A stretch of 64,000 bases of DNA from contig NZ_LGTB01000046.1 of NCBI RefSeq assembly GCF_001238275.1, forward strand, positions 1-64,000. The letters are read 5' to 3'. The position numbers and the translations under genes are program-made. Below are positions 1 through 9,182 of the stretch, piece by piece. The stretch comes from Bradyrhizobium viridifuturi. Its GTDB lineage: Bacteria > Pseudomonadota > Alphaproteobacteria > Rhizobiales > Xanthobacteraceae. Every line of letters begins with the position of its first letter. Position 1 is the first letter of the stretch. Below the pieces are notes generated by a model that worked only from the letters and a program-made list of their open reading frames with translations, ran no database searches and was not told the origin of the DNA.

Positions 1-31
1 GTCGGAGTATGTGGCTGCCGCAAACTCAATC

Positions 32-169
32 GTCGTCCCGGACAAGCGAGCGGAGCGAGCGCGATCCGGGACCCATAGCCACGAATGCTCTGTGGCGCGA
101 CGCTGGAGCCCCAGCGCGATGTAGCAGCAGATATTGGTGGTTATGGGTCCCTGCTTTCGCAGGGACGAC
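32..169. repeat. Palindromic intergenic repeat element, copy 1
   Basis: The ends are inverted copies of GTCGTCCC (32-39) and GGGACGAC (162-169). The right 29 bases (141-169) recur with one mismatch at 21121-21149 and in diverged form at 16455-16483. A direct repeat GAGTATGTGG at 5-14 and 173-182 suggests that another unit of the same family lies off the left edge. No coding potential is seen. Elements of this look are frequent between genes in Bradyrhizobium; their function is not known to me. Confidence 0.7.
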
Positions 170-185
170 AGCGAGTATGTGGTAG

Positions 186-1795
186 CTACATCCGCATCAC
201 CGCCTGCCGGTCGATCTTCCCCGTACCGGTCTTGGGCAGCTCGTCGATGAACTTCACCTCGCGCGGATATTTGTACGGCAGCAGTTTTGTCTTCACGTAA
301 TCCTGCAACCGCCGCGTCGCCTCATCGGTGTCGAAGCCGGCCTTGTTCATCACCACCACGGCGCGCAGCGTCATGCGGCGGTCGGGCAGTTCGGCGGCGT
401 AGACGGCGCATTCGCGAACGTCGGGGTGATCGGCGAGGCAGAGCTCGACCTCCAGTGGATAGACCCACTGGCCGGAGATCTTGATCAGGTCGTCGGCACG
501 GCCGCGGAAGAAGTGGAAGCCGTCGCTGTCGCGCATGAAGCGATCGCCGGTGTAGATCCAGCCGTCCTCGCGCACGGTCTCGGCGGTCTTGTCCGGCCGG
601 TTCCAGTACAGCGGCGTGGCGGAATCGCCGCGCACCCACAAAATGCCTTCCTCATTGTCGCCGACCTCGCGGCCGTCGCTGTCGCGCAGCATGATCTCGT
701 AGCCGGGCACGCGCAGGCCCGCGGCACCGAGCTTCTTCTGCTCCGCGCGGTTGCTTAGATAGACGTGCAGCACTTCGGTCGAGCCGAGCCCTTCGATGAT
801 CTCGAGCCCGGTGAGCTGCTTCCATCCGTTGAAGACCTCGGCCGACAGCACCTCGGCGGCCGACACCGCCATCCGCAGCGAGGAGAAGTCGGCAGCGTCG
901 GCGCCTTCGGCCTTGGTCAGGGTGATGTAGAGCGTCGGCAGCCCGAAGAACACGGTCGGCCGATATTGCCCGATCGCCGCGAAGATCGCGGCCGGTTTCG
1001 GCTGGCCCGGCAGCAGCAGCGTCGCGGCGCCGACCGAGAACGGGAAGGTGATCGAATTACCGAAGCCATAGGCGAAGAAGATCTTCGGCACCGAGAAGCA
1101 GATGTCGCCCGGCGAAAGCTTGAGCACGTTGCGGGCAAAGGCGAACTCGCTATAGGCCATGTCGTGCTGCAAATGCACGATGCCCTTGGGGCGTCCGGTC
1201 GAGCCCGACGAATACATCCAGAACGCCATCTCGTTGCGATGGGTATCGGCCGCGTCGAGCTCGCTCGGAAATCCCTGCAGCCATTCGCCGGCATTGCGCG
1301 TCTCGGCAATGGCTTGGTCGCCTGCGGTACCGTTGACCACGACCAGCGTGCGCAGCGGCGTATCCTTGCAAGCTTCGGAATTGAAGCGCGAGCAGAATTC
1401 GGCATCGGTGACGGCGACCTGCGCGCCGGCGTCGGACAGATAGAATTGCAGCAGTTCCGGCGTCGTCAGCGTGTTGATGAGCAGCGGCACGAAGCCGGCG
1501 CGCACCGCGCCGAAGAACGCCGCCGGATAGGCCGGCGTGTCGTCGAGGAACAACAGCACGCGGTCGCCCCGCTTCAGTCCAAGCGACAGGAAAGCGTGGC
1601 CCCAGCGTGCAGCGTCGGCGCAGAGCTCGCGATACGTCCGTGTGCCGGCGGGACCGGTCAGCGCCAGTCGCTCGGCATTCCCGTTGCCGAGATTGTCGAA
1701 CAGGATACGGCTCGCATTGTAGTGCTCGGGAATCGCAAAGCCGATCTCGCGCGCACCGGGGTTGCCTGCGGAACCTGGTCGGCGATCGCGGTCAT
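186..1795 (-). CDS. Benzoate-CoA ligase family protein, frameshifted near the N terminus
   Basis: Adenylate-forming enzyme that activates an aromatic acid (benzoate, hydroxybenzoate or aminobenzoate type) to its CoA thioester with ATP. Visible motifs are the P-loop YSSGSTGRPKG (about residue 196), GLGSTEVLH, YTGDRF, the hinge region RADDLIKISGQW and the C-terminal PKTGTGKIDRQ carrying the catalytic lysine. The ATG at 1795 starts MTAIADQVPQATP and overlaps the stop of the upstream monooxygenase gene (ATGA), so the two are translationally coupled. The frame then breaks at about 1756-1761 (on the + strand CC followed by GGGG). One extra base restores GAREIGFAIPEHYNASRILF and the rest of the family N terminus, giving about 536 residues, normal for the family. 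The lost base is probably a sequence error. The substrate cannot be read from sequence; the neighbouring flavoprotein suggests an aerobic aryl-CoA route. Confidence 0.85.
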
Positions 1796-2922
1796 GAGCG
1801 TCCCTTTGCCGCTTCGTAACGGGCCATGAAGGCCGGCGACATCGCGCGCAGCCGCGCGTCGTCGATCCGGCCAGAGCGGGTGATGTAGCTGTAGGCGAAA
1901 TCCATCAGGTCGCACTTCATGTGCGCGGGGAAATGCTCGTACCAGTCGGCACTGGTCCGCGCCGCGGTGACGAGCTTCTTCACGATCGGCTTGCGCTCGG
2001 CCTCATAGCGGGCCAGTGCGGCGGCAATGCCGCTCTCGGTCTCCAGCGCCTTGGTCAACGCGATCGCATCCTCGATCGCCAGCCGCGTGCCCGAGCCGAT
2101 CGAGAAATGCGCGGAATGCAGCGCATCGCCGATCAGCACCATGTTGCCGTGCGACCAGCGCTCGTTCCAGATCCACGGGAAATTGCGCCAAACCGATTTG
2201 TTCGAGATCAGCCTGTGGCCATCGAGCGTCGCGGCGAACACCCCTTCGCAGATCGCCTGCGATTCCTCGATCGTCTTGTCGGCGAAGCCGTAGGCCGCCC
2301 AGGTCGCCGCGTCGCACTCGACCAGGAAGGTGCTCATGTCCTTGGCGTAGCGGTAGTGATGGGCGTTGAAGCTGCCGCGCTCCGTCGCCACGAAGGTCTG
2401 CGACAGCGTCGCGAAGGTCTTGGTGGTGCCGTACCAGGCGAATTTGTTGGAGGAATGTGAGACCGAGGCGCCGAACGCGGCCTCATTGCCGCGCCGGACC
2501 AGCGAGTTCAGCCCGTCGGCGGCAACGATCAGGTCATAACCGCTGAGTTCGTCGACCGATTGCACCACGGTATCGAAGCGCGGCGTGACGCCTGTGCTGC
2601 GCACGCGCTCCTGCAGGATCGTCAGCAGCTTGAGCCGCCCGATCGAGGAGAAGCCGACGCCGTCGATCTCGACGCTCTCGCCGCGCAGATTGAGGGTGAT
2701 GTTCTTCCAGCTCTCCATCTTCGGCGTGATGGCGTCGACCGTCTCGGGGTCGTCGGCGCGCAGGAAGTCCAGCGCCTGCTCGGAGAACACGACGCCGAAG
2801 CCCCAGGTGGCGCCGGCCGCGTTCTGCTCGAACAGATCGATCTCGGCGTCGGGGTGACGCTTCTTCCACAGATAGGCGAAATAGAGCCCGCCGGGCCCTC
2901 CGCCGATCACGGCGATCCGCAA
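1792..2922 (-). CDS. FAD-dependent aryl-CoA monooxygenase (salicylyl-CoA 5-hydroxylase / 2-aminobenzoyl-CoA monooxygenase type)
   Basis: Class A flavoprotein hydroxylase of 376 residues. The dinucleotide-binding GGGPGG lies at residues 7-12 and the second FAD motif, IGDALHSAHFS, near residue 265. It resembles the N-terminal flavoprotein half of 2-aminobenzoyl-CoA monooxygenase/reductase and of salicylyl-CoA 5-hydroxylase but lacks the second oxidoreductase half. Its coupling to an aryl-CoA ligase (4-base overlap) supports action on a CoA thioester. The start is a TTG at 2922, chosen because GGGAGG sits six bases upstream and the Rossmann motif follows at the usual distance. The gene is first in the operon, and a 20-bp dyad lies just upstream. 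The exact substrate is inferred, not shown. Confidence 0.8.
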   Translation of the reverse strand: MRIAVIGGGPGGLYFAYLWKKRHPDAEIDLFEQNAAGATWGFGVVFSEQALDFLRADDPETVDAITPKMESWKNITLNLRGESVEIDGVGFSSIGRLKLLTILQERVRSTGVTPRFDTVVQSVDELSGYDLIVAADGLNSLVRRGNEAAFGASVSHSSNKFAWYGTTKTFATLSQTFVATERGSFNAHHYRYAKDMSTFLVECDAATWAAYGFADKTIEESQAICEGVFAATLDGHRLISNKSVWRNFPWIWNERWSHGNMVLIGDALHSAHFSIGSGTRLAIEDAIALTKALETESGIAAALARYEAERKPIVKKLVTAARTSADWYEHFPAHMKCDLMDFAYSYITRSGRIDDARLRAMSPAFMARYEAAKGRS

Positions 2923-2936
2923 CGTCTGCCTCCCAG

Positions 2937-2956
2937 ATTGACAGTGTACTTACAAT
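2937..2956. promoter_or_regulatory. Imperfect 20-bp dyad upstream of the monooxygenase-ligase operon
   Basis: On the + strand the half-sites are ATTGacAGT and ACTtaCAAT around a central GT; 14 of 20 positions are symmetric. It lies 15-34 bases upstream of the TTG start at 2922, where a repressor of the MarR or GntR class would block transcription. No regulator gene is adjacent, so the binding protein is unknown. Confidence 0.45.
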
Positions 2957-3037
2957 TTGGGTCCAGACTAATCGCCCTCTGGCGGGAACGCCAGAGGGAA
3001 AATGCGCGGGGTGGCTACAAGCGTGGAGCCGAAAAGT

Positions 3038-3250
3038 TCAGTAGCAGCGGCGGACCTTGACCCCGCCGACCCATACCCAGCGGCAGCCGGCGACGACGGG
3101 CTTGCGGACGACGACCGCGCCGCGATAGCCGGCGCATCCGGCGCGATAGGGGCCGCGCCCGCACACGACGGCGTTGGCATCGGAGGCTTCGAAGGTCATG
3201 GTCGCGGCAAAGGACAGCAGGGCCGCAGCGATCAGCAATAGTGAGCGCAT
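3038..3250 (-). CDS. Small secreted protein with cysteine-containing tail
   Basis: 70-residue protein of unknown function. A signal peptide (MRSLLLIAAALLSFAATM, cleavage probably near ASDANA) precedes a short mature part with four cysteines, ending CRWVWVGGVKVRRCY. GAGAGGGA stands just upstream of the ATG. Similar short exported proteins with an aromatic/cysteine tail are common in Bradyrhizobium, and two more lie in this window at 12718-12945 and 26913-27176. Probably periplasmic or released. No enzymatic motif is present. Confidence 0.7.
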   Translation of the reverse strand: MRSLLLIAAALLSFAATMTFEASDANAVVCGRGPYRAGCAGYRGAVVVRKPVVAGCRWVWVGGVKVRRCY

Positions 3251-3359
3251 GATATTCCCTCTCCCGGAGTGAGGTATGGTTGGCCTTCAGGTGACAACAA
3301 GGTGCTGCGGCTTCGTGTCCGACGCTCGCCGGACACCTGTCGTCTTACCGCTTGTGCGG

Positions 3360-3581
3360 CTATTTCTTTTCCGCTTCCGCCAGCACCTTCTTGCAGGCGG
3401 GTGTCAACTTGTCGCTTTCCTTGGCGAGACAGGCGATGATCCGCCCGCCGCCGGGCGTCACGCTCTTGCAGAACTTCTGGTAGTCGCCCATGCAGGCGTC
3501 GCGTTGCGCCGTGGTCAACTCCTGGGCAAAGACGGCAGTTGAGCCGCAAAGCAGCGCGGCGGTCAGGACAATACGCAGCAT
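3360..3581 (-). CDS. Secreted cysteine-rich repeat protein, one repeat
   Basis: 73 residues: a signal peptide ending AVFAQ, then a single copy of the C-x(4-5)-F-C / PGGGRIIACL / L-x-PAC repeat also found three times in the next gene. This matches the cysteine-rich repeat known from Golgi apparatus protein 1 (PF00839). The four cysteines probably form two disulfides in the periplasm. GGGGAGC precedes the ATG. It stands 39 bases downstream of the related three-repeat gene, in the same direction, so the two are probably co-transcribed. Function unknown. Confidence 0.75.
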   Translation of the reverse strand: MLRIVLTAALLCGSTAVFAQELTTAQRDACMGDYQKFCKSVTPGGGRIIACLAKESDKLTPACKKVLAEAEKK

Positions 3582-3620
3582 CGATCGCTCCCCTTTTCGG
3601 TCAGTCGCGTGACAACAGGA

Positions 3621-4409
3621 TCAGCGCGCCGCGAACGGCGCCAGCACGTCGCGGCATGCCGGCGACAGCGAGCCGGCATTGGTTGCCAGGCATTGCACGA
3701 TCCGCCCGCCGCCCGGCTGAACGCCGCCGCAGATCGAGCGGACGTCGCCGCCACAGGCCGAGCGCAGCACGAACAGCTCTTCACGCGGCCGCAGCGGCCG
3801 CAACACGATCACCGCCGGTGCAGCGGCCGGTGCGGCCGGTGCTGCCGCCGTCGCCGCGCCTTCGGCCGGTGCCGCGCCACCGCCGGCAGCGGCAACGGCT
3901 TTGCCGCAGGCCGGCGACAGCTTCGCCTTGTTCTTCTCGAGGCATTGCAGCGCCGGCGCGCCACCGGTCGGCACACCTGCGCAAACCTTGGGATAATCGG
4001 AGCGGCACGCGCTGCGGATTGCGGAGATCTGCGCGCTGGATGGCGCTCCGGCCGCCTTCGGTGCTGCGGCCTCACTGGCGGGCTTGGTTGCCGCCGCAGG
4101 CGGCGCATCAGTCTTCGCCGCGTCGGTCTTGGCTGCCGCGGGCGCAGCTGCCGGTGCTTCCACGGCCTTCACGGCGCTGGCGCAGCCGGAGCCGAGGCTT
4201 GCCATGTTCTTCTGCAGACATTGCAGTGAGGCTTCGCCGCCGGGCGGGACGCTGGAGCAATGCGCGATGTAGTCGTTGCGGCATTGCGATTTGATGGCGT
4301 CGCGCTGCGCCTGGGTCGGCGCCTGCGACAAGGCTGGCGCAGTGTTCATGAATGCCGCAAGCGCGAGCCATGCGGAAAGCTTCGTTGCACGTGTCAACGC
4401 ATTGATCAT
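3621..4409 (-). CDS. Secreted protein with three cysteine-rich repeats and Ala/Pro linkers
   Basis: About 262 residues. The start at 4409 (MINALTRATK) is preferred to a longer upstream possibility because GAGAGGAT precedes it and a signal peptide follows at once (cleavage near ALSQA). Three cysteine-rich repeats follow, each with C, a second C, PGG or TGG, QCL and a final C: CRNDYIAHC..., CRSDYPKVC... and CGGDVRSIC.... They are separated by low-complexity Ala/Pro/Lys linkers of some 50 and 30 residues. The architecture suggests an extended periplasmic or surface protein with disulfide-bonded modules; no catalytic motif is seen. The smaller one-repeat relative follows at 3360-3581. Confidence 0.8.
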   Translation of the reverse strand: MINALTRATKLSAWLALAAFMNTAPALSQAPTQAQRDAIKSQCRNDYIAHCSSVPPGGEASLQCLQKNMASLGSGCASAVKAVEAPAAAPAAAKTDAAKTDAPPAAATKPASEAAAPKAAGAPSSAQISAIRSACRSDYPKVCAGVPTGGAPALQCLEKNKAKLSPACGKAVAAAGGGAAPAEGAATAAAPAAPAAAPAVIVLRPLRPREELFVLRSACGGDVRSICGGVQPGGGRIVQCLATNAGSLSPACRDVLAPFAAR

Positions 4410-4611
4410 TTGATTAAATCCTCTCGTTGCGCCGGAAGCCGTCGGCTCAACTGAACTGCGCTCTGAAAATTCTTGCTGTAACAACCTTCGCGAGCGACAT
4501 CATTTTCGCTTTCGAGTTCCGCTGCAAGCGGATTGTTGCTATGGAAGAAGCAGGTTGATTGTTTTGCCGCCTACCACGTTTGAGTTAAGTCATTTGAACT
4601 GAGGCTCGGAA

Positions 4612-5814
4612 ATGAGGCATGCGCGCGCGTTGGCACATTTCACTCGGAGCGATTTTTTGCGGCTGCGAAATGCGCCGCTGACACGCATCCTCTGCGTCGT
4701 ATCGGCCTTCGTCAGTTTAAGTGCCTGCGAGCAAAACAGTTTTGTTGCGCCGCCACCACCGAAGGTCGATGTTGCCACGCCGGTGCAGCGCGCCATCACA
4801 CGTTATCTGGATGCCACCGGCAACACCGCGCCGATCAAGACCGTCGATCTGGTCGCGCGCGTGCAGGGCTTCCTGCAGTCGATCAATTATCAGGACGGCT
4901 CCTTCGTGAAACAGGGGACCACCCTGTTCACGATCGAGCCGGAGACCTACAAGCTGAAACTGGAGCAGTCGCAGGCTGCCGAGGTCGGCGCGCAGGCGAC
5001 CGTGAAGCAGGCGGAGTCCGACTTCAAGCGGCAGCAAGATCTGGTGCAGCGCCAGGCCGTCTCGCAGGCGACGCTGGAAACCTCGACCGCGACGCGGGAC
5101 AACGCGCAGGCTGGTCTGCAACAGGCCCAGGTCAACACCAAGATCGCCGCGGTCAATTACGGCTACACCAACGTGGCCGCGCCGTTCGACGGCATCGTCA
5201 GCAACCATCTGGTCTCGGTCGGCGAACTGGTCGGCGTGACGTCGCCCACCCAGCTCGCCACCATCGTGCAGCTCGATCCGATCTACGTGAATTTCAACGT
5301 CAATGAACAGGACGTGCTGCGCGTGCGCGAGGAAGCGCGGCGTCGCGGCATGTCGGTGAACGAGCTGCGGCAATTGCCCGTCGAAGTCGGGCTGCAGACC
5401 GAGACCGGTTACCCGCACAAGGGCCAGATTGACTACATCTCGCCGACCCTCAACCAGTCGACCGGCACGCTCGCGGTCCGCGGCGTGTTCCCAAACCCGG
5501 ACCGGACCCTTCTGCCCGGCTTCTACGTCCGCGTCCGCGTGCCCTTCACCAAGCAGGAGAATGCGCTGCTGGTGCCTGATGTCGCGATCGGCAGCGACCA
5601 GGCCGGCCGCTACGTGCTGGTCGTCAATGCCGACAATGTGGTCGAGCAGCGCAAGGTGACGACCGGCCCGCTCGACGAGGGGCTGCGCGTCATCGATAGC
5701 GGGCTGAAGGCGGATGACCGCGTCGTGACCGCCGGGCTGCTGCGCGCGATCCCCGGCCAGAAGGTCGATCCGGAGATGCAGAAGGGCGAAGCGACGTCGG
5801 CACCGGCCAAGTGA
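4612..5814 (+). CDS. RND efflux periplasmic adaptor (membrane fusion) lipoprotein
   Basis: 400-residue HlyD/AcrA-type adaptor that bridges an inner-membrane RND pump to an outer-membrane channel. A lipobox LSAC (about residues 36-39) predicts lipidation at the cysteine. Next come the first lipoyl half (TVDLVARVQGFLQ), an alpha-helical hairpin rich in Q/A (about 125-185), the second lipoyl half (AAPFDGIVSNHLVSVGELV) and the beta-barrel and membrane-proximal domains. The start codon lies 30-40 residues before the lipobox, so a later start may be used. The RND pump follows after 10 bases. No outer-membrane factor gene is adjacent, so a TolC-like channel must be supplied elsewhere. Substrates are unknown. 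Confidence 0.92.
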   Translation: MRHARALAHFTRSDFLRLRNAPLTRILCVVSAFVSLSACEQNSFVAPPPPKVDVATPVQRAITRYLDATGNTAPIKTVDLVARVQGFLQSINYQDGSFVKQGTTLFTIEPETYKLKLEQSQAAEVGAQATVKQAESDFKRQQDLVQRQAVSQATLETSTATRDNAQAGLQQAQVNTKIAAVNYGYTNVAAPFDGIVSNHLVSVGELVGVTSPTQLATIVQLDPIYVNFNVNEQDVLRVREEARRRGMSVNELRQLPVEVGLQTETGYPHKGQIDYISPTLNQSTGTLAVRGVFPNPDRTLLPGFYVRVRVPFTKQENALLVPDVAIGSDQAGRYVLVVNADNVVEQRKVTTGPLDEGLRVIDSGLKADDRVVTAGLLRAIPGQKVDPEMQKGEATSAPAK

Positions 5815-5824
5815 GGGGCGCGCC

Positions 5825-8800
5825 ATGATCTCGAAATTCTTCATCGAGCGGCCGGTCCTCTCCAACGTCATCGCGATCCTGATGATCCTGCTTGGCGGCG
5901 TGGCGCTGTATAATCTAGCGGTTGCACAATATCCCGACGTGGTGCCACCGACGGTGCAGGTGACGACGCGCTATCCCGGCGCCTCGGCCAAGACGGTGGT
6001 CGACACCGTGGCGCTGCCGATCGAGCAGCAGGTCAACGGCGTCGAGGACATGCTGTACATGCAGTCCTACAGCGGCGCCGACGGCACCTACACGCTGACG
6101 GTGACCTTCAAGATCGGTACCGATCTCAATTTCGCGCAGGTGCTGGTGCAGAACCGCGTCTCCGCGGCGCTGTCGCAACTGCCGACCTCGGTGCAGAACC
6201 AGGGCGTCACGGTTCAGAAGAAGTCGACCTCGATCCTGCTCTTCGTGACGCTGACCTCGCCGAACAAGACCTATGACAGCCTGTTCCTGTCGAACTACGC
6301 CACCATCAACATTCGCGACGAGCTGTCGCGTCTGCCGGGCGTGGGCAACGTCACGGTGTTCGGCGCCGGGCAATATTCGATGCGGGTCTGGCTCGATCCG
6401 AACAAGCTGCAGGTGCGCGGGCTGGTGCCGCAGGACGTGATCCAGGCGATCCAGCAGCAGAGCCAGCAGGTCACCGCCGGTCAGGTCGGCGCGCCGCCGA
6501 CGCCGGCAGGACAGGCGTTCCAGTACACGCTGAACGTCAACGGCCGGCTCGACGACAAGAGTCAGTTCGAGGACATCATCGTCAAGTCAGGCAATGTCGG
6601 CGACGTCACCCGCGTCCGCGATGTCGGCTGGGTCGAGCTCGGCGCCCAGACCTACAGCCAGATCTTCTCGTTGAACCAGAAGCCGGCCACCGGCATCGGC
6701 GTATTCCAGTCACCCGGCGCCAATGCGTTGCAGGTCGAGAAGGCGGTCGAGAAGAAGATGGCGGAGCTCGCCAGGCAGTTCCCGCAGGACATCAAATACG
6801 ACACGCCGTTCGACACCACTAAATTCGTCAACGCCTCGATCGAGGAGGTCTACAAGACGCTGATCGAGGCCGGCCTGCTGGTGCTGATCGTGATCCTGAT
6901 CTTCCTGCAGGACTGGCGGGCGATGCTGGTGCCCGCGACGACCGTGCCGGTCACCATCATCGGCGCGTTCGCCGGCATGGCGGCGCTCGGCTTCACCATC
7001 AATCTCTCGACGCTGTTTGCGATCGTGCTGGCGATCGGCATCGTGGTCGACGACGCTATCGTCGTGGTCGAGGGCGCGGCGCACAATATCGAGCGCGGCA
7101 TGTCCGGCCACGACGCCGCGATCAAGGCGATGGACGAATTGTTCGCGCCGATCGTCGGCATCACGCTGGTCCTGATCTCGGTGTTCCTGCCAGCAGCCTT
7201 CCTGCCGGGGCTGACCGGGCGGATGTACGCGCAATTCGCGCTGGTGATCGCGGCCACCGCGCTGCTCAGCGCGGTCAATGCCGCGACGCTGAAGCCGACT
7301 CAATGCGCGCTATGGCTGCGTCCTCCGGCGCCGCCCGAACAGCGCAACTTCTTCTATCGCGGCTTCAACGCGGCCTATGATCGGCTGGAGCGCGGCTACA
7401 CCCGCGTGGTCGGCGGCATCGCCGGGCACGCCAAGACGTCGGTCGCCATCGCGCTCGTCATCATCGGCCTCGCCGGCTACGGCCTGTCGCGGGTGCCGAC
7501 CGGCTTCATTCCGATCGAGGACCAGGGCTATCTGCTCGCCGCGGTGCAATTGCCCGACGGCGCCGCCATCGACCGCACCCAGCACGTGCTCGACAAGGTC
7601 ACCGAGATTGCCGGCAAGACGCCCGGCGTCGATCAGGTGGTCAGCATCGCCGGCATCTCGGCGCTCGACAACTCGTCGAGCCTCGCCAATGCAGGCGTCG
7701 CCTACCTGATCCTGAAGGACTGGAGCGCGCGCGGCCCGGGCGAGGACCTCCGTTCGCTGGTCTATGGGCTCAATGACAAGCTCGCGGTGATCCCGGAGGC
7801 GCGTATCCTGGTGATCCCGCCGCCGCCGATCCAGGGCATCGGCAATGCCGCCGGCTTTGCCATGCAGGTCGAACTGCGCGACGGCAATGCCGATTACGGC
7901 AAGCTGCAGGCGGTCACCGGGGCAATCGTGGCCAATGCGCAGACCCAGAGCGCGCTGCAGCGGGTGCAATCCTCGTTCCGCTCGATGGTGCCGCAGTTCG
8001 ACGTGGAGGTCGATCGCATCAAGACCCAGACCCTGCACGTCACCCCCGACCAGATCTTCGCGGCGCTGTCGACCTATCTCGGCGCCAGCTATGTCAACCA
8101 GTTCACCAAGTTCGGCCGCACCTTCCAGGTCTACACCCAGGCCGAGGCGCAGTACCGGCTGAGCCTGCGCGACATCGAGAACATGATGGTGCGCAACGGC
8201 AACGGCGACATGATCCCGCTCGGCACGGTGGCCAAGATCACGCCCTCGGTCGGGCCCTCGCTGATCAGCCTCTACAACCTCTATCCGTCGGCGACCATCA
8301 TCGGCCTGCCGGCGCAGGGCTATTCGTCCGGCCAGTCGATGACGCTGATGGAGGAGATCGCCGCGAAGACGCTACCGCCGGGCACCGGCTATGAGTGGAC
8401 GGCGATGTCGTACCAGGAGAAGGAGGTCGGCAGCCAGATCTACTATGTGTTCGCGCTGGCGCTGCTCTTGGTCTATCTCGTGCTCGCCGGGCAATATGAG
8501 AGCTGGTACGCGCCGATCTCGGTGATCCTGGCCGTGCCGCTGTCGCTGCTCGGCCCGACGCTGGTGCTGCTCAGCCTGCGCATCGAGAACAACCTCTACA
8601 CCCAGATCGGCACCATCCTGCTGATCGCGCTGTCGGCCAAGAACGCAATCCTGATCGTCGAGGTCGCGCTCGAACATCACATCCGCGACGGCAAGCCGGT
8701 GCTGGAGTCGGCGATCGACGCGGCGCGCGCCCGATTCCGCCCGATCCTGATGACGTCGTTTGCCTTCATCCTCGGCGTGCTGCCGTTGGTGCTCGCGACC

Positions 8801-8995
8801 GGCGCCGGCGCCAACGCCCGAAAGTCGATCGGCATCACCGTGTTCTCCGGCATGATCGCCTCGACCTGCCTCGCGGTGCTGTTCGTGCCCGCGTTCTTCG
8901 TCGTGGTGCAGAATTTCGAGAACTGGCGCAAGGCGAAGAAGGGCAAGGCGGCCGGGCCGCAAGCTGCACCTCAGGCACAGGGCACGGTGCACTAA
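5825..8995 (+). CDS. RND efflux pump inner-membrane permease (HAE1 family)
   Basis: 1056 residues, the full length of an AcrB/MexB-type proton-driven trimeric drug exporter. It begins MISKFFIERPVLSNVIAIL (first membrane helix). It has the paired aspartates of helix 4 (AIGIVVDDAIVVVE) and the lysine-containing helix-10 region (LLIALSAKNAILIVE) needed for proton relay, two large periplasmic loops, and 12 predicted helices. It forms an operon with the adaptor lipoprotein 10 bases upstream. It carries multidrug or toxic-compound export; neither specificity nor a local regulator can be identified. Confidence 0.95.
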   Translation: MISKFFIERPVLSNVIAILMILLGGVALYNLAVAQYPDVVPPTVQVTTRYPGASAKTVVDTVALPIEQQVNGVEDMLYMQSYSGADGTYTLTVTFKIGTDLNFAQVLVQNRVSAALSQLPTSVQNQGVTVQKKSTSILLFVTLTSPNKTYDSLFLSNYATINIRDELSRLPGVGNVTVFGAGQYSMRVWLDPNKLQVRGLVPQDVIQAIQQQSQQVTAGQVGAPPTPAGQAFQYTLNVNGRLDDKSQFEDIIVKSGNVGDVTRVRDVGWVELGAQTYSQIFSLNQKPATGIGVFQSPGANALQVEKAVEKKMAELARQFPQDIKYDTPFDTTKFVNASIEEVYKTLIEAGLLVLIVILIFLQDWRAMLVPATTVPVTIIGAFAGMAALGFTINLSTLFAIVLAIGIVVDDAIVVVEGAAHNIERGMSGHDAAIKAMDELFAPIVGITLVLISVFLPAAFLPGLTGRMYAQFALVIAATALLSAVNAATLKPTQCALWLRPPAPPEQRNFFYRGFNAAYDRLERGYTRVVGGIAGHAKTSVAIALVIIGLAGYGLSRVPTGFIPIEDQGYLLAAVQLPDGAAIDRTQHVLDKVTEIAGKTPGVDQVVSIAGISALDNSSSLANAGVAYLILKDWSARGPGEDLRSLVYGLNDKLAVIPEARILVIPPPPIQGIGNAAGFAMQVELRDGNADYGKLQAVTGAIVANAQTQSALQRVQSSFRSMVPQFDVEVDRIKTQTLHVTPDQIFAALSTYLGASYVNQFTKFGRTFQVYTQAEAQYRLSLRDIENMMVRNGNGDMIPLGTVAKITPSVGPSLISLYNLYPSATIIGLPAQGYSSGQSMTLMEEIAAKTLPPGTGYEWTAMSYQEKEVGSQIYYVFALALLLVYLVLAGQYESWYAPISVILAVPLSLLGPTLVLLSLRIENNLYTQIGTILLIALSAKNAILIVEVALEHHIRDGKPVLESAIDAARARFRPILMTSFAFILGVLPLVLATGAGANARKSIGITVFSGMIASTCLAVLFVPAFFVVVQNFENWRKAKKGKAAGPQAAPQAQGTVH

Positions 8996-9030
8996 GACTG
9001 CACTTTCATCTGTACGCCGTCACCCCCGCG

Positions 9031-9165
9031 CAACGGCTTTGCCGTTGTCGCTGGAGGCGCGAGCGAAGCGAGCCTCGAAGGGCGACGGTCCAGCTCGCTC
9101 CGCGGCGCCGCGTCGGGGCCGTGCATGCTTCGAGGCGCGCAAGAGCGCGCACCTCAGCATGACGG
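9031..9165. repeat. Hairpin-rich intergenic repeat
   Basis: Several short palindromes stand between convergent genes: CAACGGC-TTT-GCCGTTG at 9031-9047, and GCGCGC-AAGA-GCGCGC near 9135-9150. The last is embedded in a TTCGAGG...CCTCAGCATGACGG context that I recognise as a frequent Bradyrhizobium intergenic palindrome. It may act as a bidirectional terminator for the RND operon and the reductase gene. Confidence 0.5.
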
Positions 9166-9182
9166 AACCGGAGCTTTTGCCT

